Shown here piece by piece: positions 51,848 to 60,264 of a DNA stretch of 64,000 bases; positions within the stretch are counted from its first letter, which is position 1; each line of letters starts with the position of its first letter. The notes beneath the pieces are model-generated. The model saw nothing but the letters and a program-made list of their open reading frames with translations, ran no database searches and was not told where the DNA came from. The translations under genes and the position numbers were made by a program. Origin of the DNA: JBMNIZ01 sp050951405 (GTDB taxonomy: Bacteria; Bacillota; DULZ01); contig JBMNIZ010000008.1 of NCBI GenBank assembly GCA_050951405.1, positions 62,001 through 126,000 of the forward strand, given 5' to 3'.

Positions 51848-52756
51848 TTATTGACCTTGGGCTGTCTGATCCGGGCTTTGGTAATGAGAAGCTGACCAAG
51901 TCTTACTCGGTTTCACGGCAGATGCTTCTTCCACCTTTTGCATAATGGCACTGCCAGGCAAATTAGGCTCGTTTTCCCAAAGCACTTTATGGTAAGTAAA
52001 ATATTTGCCCACATAATGGCTCATCTTGGAAGTCGGGATATAAACCAGCAAAATACCTAAGAGAATCACATGAAGAATGACCAAAGCACCGGCCTCAAAT
52101 CCCTGGAAAGTCAGGATCAGCCGCATTCTCTCCCGGGCCAGGATGAACAACGGATCCCCGGTCCAGATGAGGATGCCGGTAGCAACCACGCTGAAGATCA
52201 GCAATAAATTAAAATACTCTTGGGGGCTGGTATATCTTTGCAAAGAGGCATCAAAAATACGTTTGCAAAACAGACTTCCTGAACCAAAAGCCACCAGAAT
52301 AGCACCCAGGGCCCCGGTGCAAAGGGTCAGATAATGAATGAGCACCGCCCACCAATGGGCATTGACGGTAGAACCGACAGTTATGGGCAAACCGGCAAGT
52401 TCCGTAATGGCTCCCACGAATAAAAGAATCGCCCAGGCCCCTAACAAGTAAATGCCCAGGTGCAGAGCATAGGAAAGCCACCATAAGGGTCTTTGATTAT
52501 TGAAAAGATTTTTGATAAAAAGCATCTCTTTGAGCATTTCTTTCAGTTCCCCGACCAGGGAGATTTTCCTGGGTTTTTCCCACCAGAGAGTCTCTTCATA
52601 GTAGGAACCGCCGTACTCTCCCCTTCCCGCCTCTTTGGGTACCGGATAGAGTTCCCAACGGGAATGCATGGGCATGGTTGCATATTTCCAGACCTTGACC
52701 AAGGTAAAGATAATAAATGATAAAACAGTGATATAGATAAAAATTACCAGCAGCAC
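51848..52756 (-). CDS. Second DsrM/NarI-like membrane cytochrome b subunit
   Basis: 302 residues from GTG at 52756 (TAGTG overlap with the preceding stop), after GGAGG. Helices: VLLVIFIYITVLSFIIFTLV, WWLSYALHLGIYLLGAWAILLF, HWWAVLIHYLTLCTGALGAILVAFG, FNLLLIFSVVATGILIW, FEAGALVILHVILLGILLVYIP. Histidines in the second, third and fifth helices are suitable haem b ligands. A DsrM-like loop has MHSRWELYPVPKE and GGSYYEE. It should pass electrons between menaquinone and the HdrD-like partner. A frame extension upstream overlaps cobB and is rejected. Confidence 0.9.
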   Translation of the reverse strand: MLLVIFIYITVLSFIIFTLVKVWKYATMPMHSRWELYPVPKEAGRGEYGGSYYEETLWWEKPRKISLVGELKEMLKEMLFIKNLFNNQRPLWWLSYALHLGIYLLGAWAILLFVGAITELAGLPITVGSTVNAHWWAVLIHYLTLCTGALGAILVAFGSGSLFCKRIFDASLQRYTSPQEYFNLLLIFSVVATGILIWTGDPLFILARERMRLILTFQGFEAGALVILHVILLGILLVYIPTSKMSHYVGKYFTYHKVLWENEPNLPGSAIMQKVEEASAVKPSKTWSASHYQSPDQTAQGQ

Positions 52757-54195
52757 TAGATAACCCCCCTCCAGTTTGAAGTTGAATAGATGAAACCTTC
52801 TTTCTTTTTTTGCTTGTAACTTCTTGCAGCAGCCACCAGTCTGACAGCCCATTCCGGCTGGCTTAAGGCATGAATATGGGTAAAAGAGGCGAAAACATTT
52901 TTATAAATAAGGCCATCTGCGTTTTTGTCAAAACCATGACCCCTTTTCACGCGAAAAGCGAATTCCACCAGCTCATGATCCAGATTTCGCAAACGGGAGC
53001 GATGGAATTCATGCCCTTTCACCAAGCTACCCTTGCTAAAATAGGGATTGGAAAGGACTGTCTCCATCACCGTGTAACCGTGTCCCCGAGGCTTGGAATC
53101 CAGGCTCACTTCAAAAGGCAATGCTCCCACCATGGGATACCTGTTGCCATCCACATCAATCCCCCTGCTCAAGTAAAGAAGCCCGCCTCCTTCAGCATAA
53201 ACCGGCAGTCCCTTCTCAATTTCCCGGGAAAGCTGCTCCCGAAAGACTTTGTTTTCCGCCAACCTGGCAGCAAAAATTTCGGGCTGCCCTCCTCCGATCA
53301 ATAGGCCGTCCAGTTCCGGCAGATTGGCATCTCCCATGGAATTCAAGTAGCAGAGGCTAGCCCCTGCTTTTTCCAGGGCCTCCAGGTTTTCCGGGTAATA
53401 AAAATTAAAAGCTTGGTCCCGGATCACCCCGATGGAGGGAGGAAATTGAGAAACCAAGGGGAACGGCTCTCCTGTATCCTTCAGTTCCAGGGGGAAAGCC
53501 TGGCCCGCAATGCTCAAAATCTCATCCAGATCAAAATTGTCCTCCACCAGACAGCTTAACCGGGAGAAAAAATCCTCCAGTTCTTCACTTTCCCCGGCTG
53601 ACATCAAGCCCAAATGCCGTCCGGGAATGGTCAAATTACCATCTCGAGGAAGAAAACCCACCACGGGAATATGGCAATATTTAGCAATGGATTCCACCAG
53701 CCTGGCCCGATGGCGGGGGCGGGAAACATTGTTGAGAATCACCCCGGCGATTCTGATCTCCGGATCAAATTTTTGGAAACCCATGACCAATGCCGCTGCG
53801 CTCCGGCTCATGCGCTGGCAGTCCAGAACCAACAGAACAGGGGCTTCTATTTTTTTGGCAATCTGGGCGGTACTCCCATTGCCTTCCAGATCCATCCCAT
53901 CATAAAAGCCCATGGCCCCTTCCACTACTGCCAGGTGAGCATCGGAGGCCGCCTGGATCAGGGAACGCTTAATATCTTCATCATCCAGCAGAAAGCTGTC
54001 CAAATTGCGACAGGTCCGGCCCGCTGCAGCAGAAAGCCAGCTCGGATCGATGTAATCAGGGCCCTTCTTGAAGGGCTGAACCCGGTATCCCTGTTTTTTC
54101 AGGGCACCGAGCAATCCAATGGTGATGGTGGTCTTGCCTGAACGGCCTTGAGGCGCAGCAATGACCAAACGCGGTATATTTTTGGCAATGGTCAT
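52756..54195 (-). CDS. dsrN: DsrN/CobB-CbiA-like siroheme amidase, amidotransferase cysteine replaced
   Basis: 479 residues. N-terminal ATP-dependent synthase: Walker A IAAPQGRSGKTTITIGLLG (residues about 12-30), KGPDYIDPSW, VVEGAMGFYDG. C-terminal class I glutamine amidotransferase-like domain: LLIGGGQPEIFAARL and the nucleophile region LPVYAEGGGLLYLSRG. Cobyrinate diamide synthases have Cys in this position (YAECGG); here codon 336 is GGA, Gly. In dsr loci this family (DsrN) converts siroheme to the siroamide found in DsrAB. With Gly at the nucleophile it may use free ammonia, an inference. Confidence 0.88.
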   Translation of the reverse strand: MTIAKNIPRLVIAAPQGRSGKTTITIGLLGALKKQGYRVQPFKKGPDYIDPSWLSAAAGRTCRNLDSFLLDDEDIKRSLIQAASDAHLAVVEGAMGFYDGMDLEGNGSTAQIAKKIEAPVLLVLDCQRMSRSAAALVMGFQKFDPEIRIAGVILNNVSRPRHRARLVESIAKYCHIPVVGFLPRDGNLTIPGRHLGLMSAGESEELEDFFSRLSCLVEDNFDLDEILSIAGQAFPLELKDTGEPFPLVSQFPPSIGVIRDQAFNFYYPENLEALEKAGASLCYLNSMGDANLPELDGLLIGGGQPEIFAARLAENKVFREQLSREIEKGLPVYAEGGGLLYLSRGIDVDGNRYPMVGALPFEVSLDSKPRGHGYTVMETVLSNPYFSKGSLVKGHEFHRSRLRNLDHELVEFAFRVKRGHGFDKNADGLIYKNVFASFTHIHALSQPEWAVRLVAAARSYKQKKKEGFIYSTSNWRGVI

Positions 54196-54238
54196 GATAA
54201 TCCCTCTTTTGTTCTGGATTTAGAAAGGCTTCCGTCTA

Positions 54239-55947
54239 TTATCCCAAGACGGCCCGGGGCAGTCCGTAAACTCCTCCTTGAACATAGGACACATCCTCTC
54301 GCCCTTCACCCTGCAAAATACGCGCCGCCTCATAAGCCCTGATACCCAACTCGCAAAGGGTTACCACTCTCTTATCCTGGGGCACTTCATGCACCCTTCC
54401 TCTCAATTCATAAAGAGGGATCCGCAGCACTTTGTCGGAAGCCAGGGGCCTATCGTCCGCCTCTTCCGGCGTGCGCACATCCAAAACCACTATCTCTTCA
54501 TTGTTTTCTAAAAGACGACAAAATTCCGCAGGTGAAAGGGACCCCATCAAACCTTCTCTTTTATTCTTCAAGGTATTAATCGCATGCAATCCCAGATCAA
54601 TGGGAGTAGCAAAAGGCGGAGCATAGCCCAAATCCAGATTGCTCAGCTGTTCCAAATCTGCACCGAGAGAAATGGCCGTAACGAAGACGTCCAGTCTTTT
54701 CACTATTTCTCCCGTTCCCACCGCCTGGACTCCCAACAGCCGACCTGTTTCCCTGTGCGAGACCAGCTTGATCAGGCCTCCCCCGTGTAAAGGGTGGTAA
54801 TGGGCGGAATCAAGGCCGGCCACTAAAACAGTCTCCACCGGATAGCCCAGTTCTCCGGCCTGTTTTTCCGTCAGATCCGGTCCGGCCCGCAGTATATTCA
54901 AAAGCCTGCATCACCCCGGTCCCCAGGACGCCGGGAAAAGTATCCTCCCGTCCTGCCAGGTTATTCCCGATAACCCGCCCCTGCTTATTGGCCGTGGAAG
55001 CCAGGGGGACGTAGACAGGACGTCCCTGTAATCAGGTGGATGTTTTCAACGCAGTCTCCTCGCTGCATAAATAAACGGGTCGCTGGTCCGTAAGCTTTGG
55101 TCGACAGCGATAGCGCCGGTTGGGACCGATAGCCAGCCCGCTTTCCTCGGGCCAGGTCTACCCTGGCTTTCACCCCACAGGCCAGAATGACCAGAGTCTG
55201 CCTCCAATGACCCCTTTGTCCGTCACTACCCTTTGAACCTTGCCCTCGCTCATTTCCTTCTATAGAGCCGTCAGCTTTTCACCGGTACGGACAACGACCC
55301 TGTTTTTCTCAAACTCATCCTGCACCAGGCGGGCAATTTCCATCATCCAGCAATCCAGGCAGGAGCTGCTCCTGCATCTCCACCACGGTAACAGTTCTCT
55401 TCGGCCGGGCCAGGGCAGCGGCGGCTTCCAGGCCAATCAGTCCACCGCCAATTATAACAATTTTCTGCGCCCCGATGCTCAGCCAATTTCTGATCAGCAT
55501 GGCATCATCAGGGTGATGTAAAACCGTCACCCCGGCCAGAGTCAGTCCCGGGCACAGGAAGGAATGATGGGCTCCGCCGCCGGTAGCCAGCACCAATTCG
55601 TCATAAGGTATTTTACTCCTGACATTGTCTGCCTGGTTAAAGACTAGAATTTCTTTACTATCCCTCAGGATACTCTCTGCTACAGTGCCAGTCAAGAAAC
55701 GAATATTCTTCTCTCCGGCAAAATACTCAATGGTACGGGGAATGCCGGAAGCAGTGGAAATCAATTCTTCCACTCCGCTGACCATACCCTCCAAAAAAAG
55801 GGGGAGCCCGCAACTGCCATATGAAACCAGGCTCCCTTTTTCAATCACGGTAATCTCAGCATCCGGCAATAAACGCCGGGCCCGGGCCGCTGCCTTGGGT
55901 CCTGTGGCCACCCCGCCTACGACAACAATTTTCTTGCTTGTAGGCAT
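54239..55947 (-). pseudogene. CoA-disulfide/polysulfide reductase with C-terminal rhodanese domain, middle part frameshifted
   Basis: About 560 residues when joined. N-terminal FAD domain: KKIVVVGGVATGPKAAARAR, SYGSCGLPLFLEG with the redox Cys of CoA-disulfide reductases, IPYDELVLATGG, NAD site IVIIGGGLIGLEAAAALA. C-terminal dimerisation part: YPVETVLVAGLDSAHYHP and RLLGVQAVGTG. Rhodanese domain at the end: VVLDVRTPEEA, active-site loop CELGIRAYEAARIL. This is the layout of NADH:polysulfide (Npsr) and CoA-persulfide reductases. Between 54900 and 55330 several frame changes occur; YAAGDCVEN is recovered by removing one A. It lies directly after dsrC in the operon. Confidence 0.85.
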
Positions 55948-55985
55948 TTTCTATCCTCCCATCAGCAGGCGAAGTTTTTGATATC

Positions 55986-56303
55986 TTACACGCAACCCGT
56001 GGGCTTGGGTAAACCGGCAATTTTACAAGCACCTTTAGCAGGTCCGCTGGGGAAAAGCTCATAAATATAATTCAGCTTGAATCCCGTATCTTTACAAAGT
56101 TTCCGGACCATAGGGGCAATGCCAAACTGCTTGTAATAATCATTCAGGTAATTGATCACCTTCCAGTGATCCTCGGTCAGCTCCTCAACTTCTTCAGTCT
56201 TGGCGAGAAACTCAGCCAGCTTCTCATCCCAAAGAGAGGGGTCAGTAATAAAACCATCCTCATCCACTTCAATTTGTTGCCCTTCATACTCGACAAATGC
56301 CAA
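55986..56303 (-). CDS. dsrC: DsrC, sulfur-carrier substrate of DsrAB
   Basis: 105 residues from TTG at 56303, 8 nt after AGGAGG; a GTG further upstream overlaps the ribosome site. DsrC/TusE fold: DEDGFITDPSLWDE, LTEDHWKVINYLNDYYKQFGIAPMVRKLCKDTG, and the C-terminal arm GPAKGACKIAGLPKPTGCV with both conserved cysteines, C93 and C104, ten residues apart. Both are needed for the DsrC trisulfide formed with sulfite-derived sulfur and then reduced by DsrMKJOP. Having both separates it from TusE-like proteins. In many sulfate reducers dsrC lies apart from dsrAB; here it is in the locus. Confidence 0.97.
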   Translation of the reverse strand: MAFVEYEGQQIEVDEDGFITDPSLWDEKLAEFLAKTEEVEELTEDHWKVINYLNDYYKQFGIAPMVRKLCKDTGFKLNYIYELFPSGPAKGACKIAGLPKPTGCV

Positions 56304-56334
56304 TGAAAGCACCTCCTGAAATATTTTTTAAAAT

Positions 56335-56517
56335 TTATAATTCCTGTATGCTGATGGAACCGGTGGAGCAGGCTTCCACACAACTTTCACAACCCATACA
56401 ATCATCGCCGACTACTTCCACTACCCCATCCACCACTTCTAAAATATCTGCCGGGCAGACTTCTACGCAATCACCGCAGCCGGTACAGGTATCCGGGTTA
56501 ACATTGACAAGATACAT
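56335..56517 (-). CDS. 2[4Fe-4S] ferredoxin of the dsr locus
   Basis: 60 residues: CTGCGDCVEVC and CMGCESCVEAC, two complete cluster motifs, acidic and clostridial-sized. ATG start. Placed between dsrD and dsrC with 31 bp to dsrC, so likely electron donor to DsrAB or acceptor in the DsrC cycle. Confidence 0.95.
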   Translation of the reverse strand: MYLVNVNPDTCTGCGDCVEVCPADILEVVDGVVEVVGDDCMGCESCVEACSTGSISIQEL

Positions 56518-56550
56518 AGCTGTTTTCTCCTTCCATATAAAATAGAAAGA

Positions 56551-56590
56551 CGGGCCGCCTTAACAAAGGAGGTTCAGGTAGGGCGGCCCG
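56551..56590 (-). terminator. Intercistronic hairpin between dsrD and ferredoxin
   Basis: CGGGCCGCC / GGCGGCCCG, 9-bp perfect arms with a 22-nt loop, then GTCTTTCTATTTTA on the minus strand. The U-run is broken, so partial termination or mRNA processing is more likely than a full stop; it could lower expression of fdx-dsrC and later genes relative to dsrABD. Confidence 0.55.
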
Positions 56591-56622
56591 CCTCTTGCAA
56601 TGGGAAAAGTTTGTAGAGATTA

Positions 56623-56826
56623 CTACTTCAATTTAACGTACGATGTTCCCAGATAGAGGAACTCAATCAAGTCTTCCTTGGCCAGTTCTTTCACCACATT
56701 ATCAACTAGCTTCTTTTTTTCTCCCAGAGCATCGGCAATGTCCCTACTTTTCGCCTTGTCGACTGTTTGAAGATAAGCAATGACTCGTTCTCGCAAATCC
56801 TGGTCAGTCTCAGCCACTATTTTCAC
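56623..56826 (-). CDS. dsrD: DsrD, allosteric activator of dissimilatory sulfite reductase
   Basis: 67 residues: a winged-helix fold, TDQDLRERVIAYLQTVDKAKSRDIADALGEKKKLVDNVVKEL and a last strand EFLYLGTSYVKLK. Directly follows dsrB, as in sulfate reducers. DsrD is found in reductive-type dsr systems, so its presence argues for sulfite reduction rather than sulfur oxidation. Start GTG 56826, or GTG 56817 with better spacing from GGGGGTG. Confidence 0.93.
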   Translation of the reverse strand: MKIVAETDQDLRERVIAYLQTVDKAKSRDIADALGEKKKLVDNVVKELAKEDLIEFLYLGTSYVKLK

Positions 56827-56829
56827 CCC

Positions 56830-57904
56830 CTACCAACGGAAATTGGTAGTGGTACGGAAGGTCGGCACGGAGAAAATAAAATCGTCAATGTGCTTGTCAC
56901 TAAAGGGTATACCGGTTTTCTTGAAGAAACTCTCCCAACCGATCCTTTCGATCCACTGCCCTACCCGCTCTCCCTTTCTCGCATCCTTAATCCAGACCTC
57001 CACGATGCTATCCGAACGGCCCCCACCACTTCCGGCCAGCGAGGCGGGTTGTTGGGAAGGAAAGGAATGGCCAGAGCGGGAAAAAGCCGGAGCTGTCTCG
57101 AGCATTGGAAACCTTCCCTCCTACCAGAATGGCCAAGCCGTCGTTCACCGGATCGAGAATTTCCATGGCCGGGCACATGGTGTAGCAGTTGCCGCACAGA
57201 ACATACACCTTTCCTCATTCAGCTTGACGCTCTTGTTCTTAGGATCCGGCCTGATCGCCGCCGTTGGGACAGCTGGCAATCAAGGTGCGGGATCTCGCAA
57301 GTCTTGGGCAGTCTTTCATGGTCAATCCTGGGTACCGTCCGGTGGATGCCAAGGATGGCGATATCCGAGCAGTGCACGGCCCCGCACATATTCAGAGCAG
57401 CAGGCCAGGGCTATCCGCAGCTTGGCTGGTAAATCCATGTTGACAAAATGCTCATAAAGATCGTCCATCACTGCCTTCACGATACCGGAAGCATCGGTGG
57501 CGGGAGTATGGCAGTGCACCCAGCCCTGGGTATGGACAATATTGCTCAGAGGAATTGCCGGTCCCGCCAACAGGCAGCCCTTTCTCCTTCAGCGCTTGCA
57601 GCAGAGGTTCCAGCTTATCCTGATCCGATACCAGGAATTCGATATTGTTCCGGCTGGTAAATCTTAAATGCCCTCCGCAAAATTCATCAGCCAGATTGCA
57701 AATCTCCCGGATAAAATCTATGCTAACCAAACGGGACGAGCCCACGCGGACGCTGTAGAGTTCGGCGCCGCTTTCGGCAACGTGCTTTAGTACCCCAGGC
57801 TTGATGATTTCGTGATACTTCCATTTTCCATAATTCTCTTTAATTATAGGCGGCAACATTTCCCTAAAATCTGGGGGTCCAATATCTGTTCTGGCTTTGG
57901 CCAA
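56830..57904 (-). pseudogene. dsrB: DsrB, dissimilatory sulfite reductase beta subunit, several indels
   Basis: Joined frames give about 355 residues, normal for DsrB. Intact N-terminal third: REMLPPIIKENYGKWKYHE, SGAELYSVRVGSSRLVS, HLRFTSRNNIEFLV. Then in other frames HTQGWVHCHTPATDASGIVK, the siroheme-cluster segment with ALACC and MCGAVHC, ferredoxin segment CGNCYTMCPAMEILDP, IPFLPNNPPRWPEVV and C-terminal GQWIERIGWESFFKKTG. At least eight indels lie between 57005 and 57560, each frame-restoring with conserved residues kept. TTG 57904 after GGGAGAGGTG is the likely start. Since dsrA beside it is intact, a local sequence-quality problem is a serious alternative to gene loss. Confidence 0.9.
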
Positions 57905-57957
57905 AGTAATCACCTCTCCCAAAATTATTCAAGTCGATTTTGCGGCAAACAACTTTT

Positions 57958-59154
57958 TTACTTGTTGGCTCCTTCCACCTCATCAGGCTGCCAGAAGATG
58001 TATGGGTTGGCCCTGGGTTGATAAACCATCTGAGGTACCGGCGGCAAGCCGACGGCTCGCAGGAATTCTCCCATACCTTTGCGATAGATGAGTTCTCCCA
58101 CTCTTTCCCGCATCTTGCCGTTCTCATCCCACCACTCCCAGATCTTCTCCAACAATTCCTTTACTTCCGTATAGGGAGGTTCCATCTTCATAAAGGGCAC
58201 GATGACCCAGGACAAGAAGGCGGATTGCAAGATGGTGGCCTTGCCTCCGATAAGAATAGTGGCACCCTTTTCGGACCCTACGCTGAGCGCTTTAGGCATC
58301 TTATTAATGCAGTGCATGCAGCGGGTGCAGTCTTCCACTTTCAATTTCAATTCCTGGGACTGCTCGTCATATTCCAGGCATTTAGTAGGACAGTAATCGG
58401 TCACTTCTCCCTTAATATCCATGCCATTAGCTGCATATTTCTTCACTTCCGCTTGGTCAATGCGCAAGCTGTCCCGCCAGGTGCCGATGATGGAAAAATC
58501 CGCCCGGGCGATGGAAGCCACGCAGTCATTGGGGCAACCGGCAATCTTGATCTTAAACTTATAAGGCCACATGGGGCGATGGAGCTCATCCTGGTAGGTG
58601 TGCGTCAAATCATTGCAAAGATCCAGGGTGTCAAAGCAAGCATACTCACACCGCGCCGGTCCCACACAGGCACTGGGTGTACGCAAGTCGGAACCGGATC
58701 CGCCCAGGTCAAAACCTTTTTCACTCAACTCATCAAAACAGGGCTGCAGTTGCTCCGTTTGGGTGCCCAAGAGGATGATGTCACCTGTAGAACCGTGAAA
58801 GTTCGTCAGGCCGCTACCCCTTTTTTCCCAAATGTCGCAAATGGTGCGCAGCGCTTCGGTGGTATAGAACCAGCCGCTGGGCTGATTTACCCGCATGGTG
58901 TGGAATTCAGTCACTCCTGGGAATTCTTCCGGCAAATTGGTATACCGGCCAATTACGCCGCCGCCATAGCCACGCACTCCCACAATGCCACCGTGTTTCC
59001 AGTGTCCCACTTTGTCTTCGTAGGAGCGTTCCAGCAATCCTAGTAGATCGTTGGCACTTTCATTTTTTTCCGCTGCTTGCTTTAACTGTTTGACAAAACT
59101 CGGCCATGGGCCCTTTTCCAATTCATCAAGCAAAGGCGTTTTGTGTTGGGTCAT
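57958..59154 (-). CDS. dsrA: DsrA, dissimilatory sulfite reductase alpha subunit
   Basis: 398 residues, complete. Siroheme-[4Fe-4S] ligands CVGPARCEYAC (C-x5-C) and IAGCPNDCVASIARADF (C-x3-C). Ferredoxin insert: DYCPTKCLEYD and CTRCMHCINKMP. N-terminal WKHGGIVGVRGYGGGVIGRY, FHTMRVNQPSGWFYTTEALR, GLTNFHGSTGDIILLG are classic DsrA. Reduces sulfite with DsrC as co-substrate. ATG after GGAGGTGGG, 61 bp after dsrM. Confidence 0.97.
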   Translation of the reverse strand: MTQHKTPLLDELEKGPWPSFVKQLKQAAEKNESANDLLGLLERSYEDKVGHWKHGGIVGVRGYGGGVIGRYTNLPEEFPGVTEFHTMRVNQPSGWFYTTEALRTICDIWEKRGSGLTNFHGSTGDIILLGTQTEQLQPCFDELSEKGFDLGGSGSDLRTPSACVGPARCEYACFDTLDLCNDLTHTYQDELHRPMWPYKFKIKIAGCPNDCVASIARADFSIIGTWRDSLRIDQAEVKKYAANGMDIKGEVTDYCPTKCLEYDEQSQELKLKVEDCTRCMHCINKMPKALSVGSEKGATILIGGKATILQSAFLSWVIVPFMKMEPPYTEVKELLEKIWEWWDENGKMRERVGELIYRKGMGEFLRAVGLPPVPQMVYQPRANPYIFWQPDEVEGANK

Positions 59155-59215
59155 TTTCCCACCTCCATAATTTTTTGCAGTATAATGACGTCTTCATGAC
59201 AGGCGGCTCTAATTA

Positions 59216-60241
59216 TCACCTCTTTTCCACTGGTAATCCAACAGCAGTCATCTTGTCCCTGAACTCGTCCTCATACTCCTCATAGGTATGCACTTTCACC
59301 GGATAGTTCCAGGGATTGACATGGCGATTAAAACGGCTGTCGTTGGCCATATTCCGGGTGGGGCTGAGGAAAATACCCCCCATGTGGACCAGCTTGCTAA
59401 AGGGGAAATAAGCCAACAGAACACTGACCAGGAAAAGGTGAATATAGAAGAGAACACCTATCCCATCAGGGGGAAGAACAGGTTGAAATGTCACCAAGCC
59501 CATGGCCAGCTCTTTGACGGATTTTACATCCACCCTGAGCCAATACTTCATCAGGATCCCAGTAGCGGCGATACCACCGATTAAGAATAGGGGGAAATAG
59601 TCTGCACTCAGGGAAATATAGCGAAACTGGGGTACCAGCACCCTTCGCAAAAATAGATAAGTCAAGGCCAACACGATTAAAACATCAGTCACAAGAAAGG
59701 CTTGAAAACCAAAACGGAAAATTCCGTCCAGGCCACTGAGAATATTGACAAAAGCCGGTACCGGTTCGGTGAAAAACCGCAGATGCCGGAGCAAAATAAT
59801 CAACAAGGACCAGTGAAAAGCCAATCCCCCCAGCCAGAGCCACTTTTCCCAGCGATAAGTCAGTTTTGGTCCTTCGTGCAGCTCGGTTTTGGTATTGCGA
59901 AAAAGGGACCGGAAAAGAAGCACCTCCAACAGCATGCGGCCCACCACCCCTGCCGTCGTGGATGGAGAGTCCAGCTTGCTGTCCTTGATCCAGGGCAATG
60001 ATTTCTGCTGGCCGCCGGTGAGAGGAATGCGAAAAGGAACCGGCGTCATGGCCCATTTCAGGATACGGCGCACAAAACCAACCACAAAGATAGCTAGGGC
60101 CAGGTAGGGTACGATTACTCCGAAGAAAAAGTGCATTTGCCCCAGCTCAATGCCCAGCAGCACAAAACCGATCAACAGTATAATGATGACAAAAGACAAC
60201 CCGATGGCCAATTCAATTCCCTCGCTTCCGTTGGCCAGCAC
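59216..60241 (-). CDS. dsrM: DsrM, membrane cytochrome b subunit of DsrMKJOP
   Basis: About 341 residues with some six helices: LSFVIIILLIGFVLLGIELG, MHFFFGVIVPYLALAIFVVGFV, WLGGLAFHWSLLIILLRHLRFF, FLVTDVLIVLALTYLFL, FPLFLIGGIAATGILM, IGVLFYIHLFLVSVLLAYFPFSKLVHMGG. His residues in helices two, three and six can bind haems b. C-terminal NPWNYPVKVHTYEEYEDEFRDKM fits DsrM. GTG 60241 lacks a ribosome site and a TTG some 30 bp inside is possible. Unusual place: after dsrP, not before dsrK. Confidence 0.92.
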   Translation of the reverse strand: MLANGSEGIELAIGLSFVIIILLIGFVLLGIELGQMHFFFGVIVPYLALAIFVVGFVRRILKWAMTPVPFRIPLTGGQQKSLPWIKDSKLDSPSTTAGVVGRMLLEVLLFRSLFRNTKTELHEGPKLTYRWEKWLWLGGLAFHWSLLIILLRHLRFFTEPVPAFVNILSGLDGIFRFGFQAFLVTDVLIVLALTYLFLRRVLVPQFRYISLSADYFPLFLIGGIAATGILMKYWLRVDVKSVKELAMGLVTFQPVLPPDGIGVLFYIHLFLVSVLLAYFPFSKLVHMGGIFLSPTRNMANDSRFNRHVNPWNYPVKVHTYEEYEDEFRDKMTAVGLPVEKR

Positions 60242-60258
60242 CTGTTCAGAACAGGTGC
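60238..60258. promoter_or_regulatory. Perfect palindrome between dsrP and dsrM
   Basis: GCACCTGTTC-A-GAACAGGTGC, 10-bp perfect arms around one base, just after the dsrP stop and covering the first possible dsrM start codon. No T-run, so not a standard terminator; a binding site or an mRNA-stabilising hairpin are both possible. Confidence 0.45.
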
Positions 60259-60264
60259 CGTGTG

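Noticed and set aside
51848..52852. N-terminal extension of the second dsrM-like gene with a Cys-rich start
   Set aside because: The extension overlaps the cobB/dsrN coding end; the GTG at 52756 with a ribosome site and TAGTG coupling is the better start.
57940..59043. 367-codon + strand ORF
   Set aside because: Antisense to dsrA, which is complete with all cofactor motifs.
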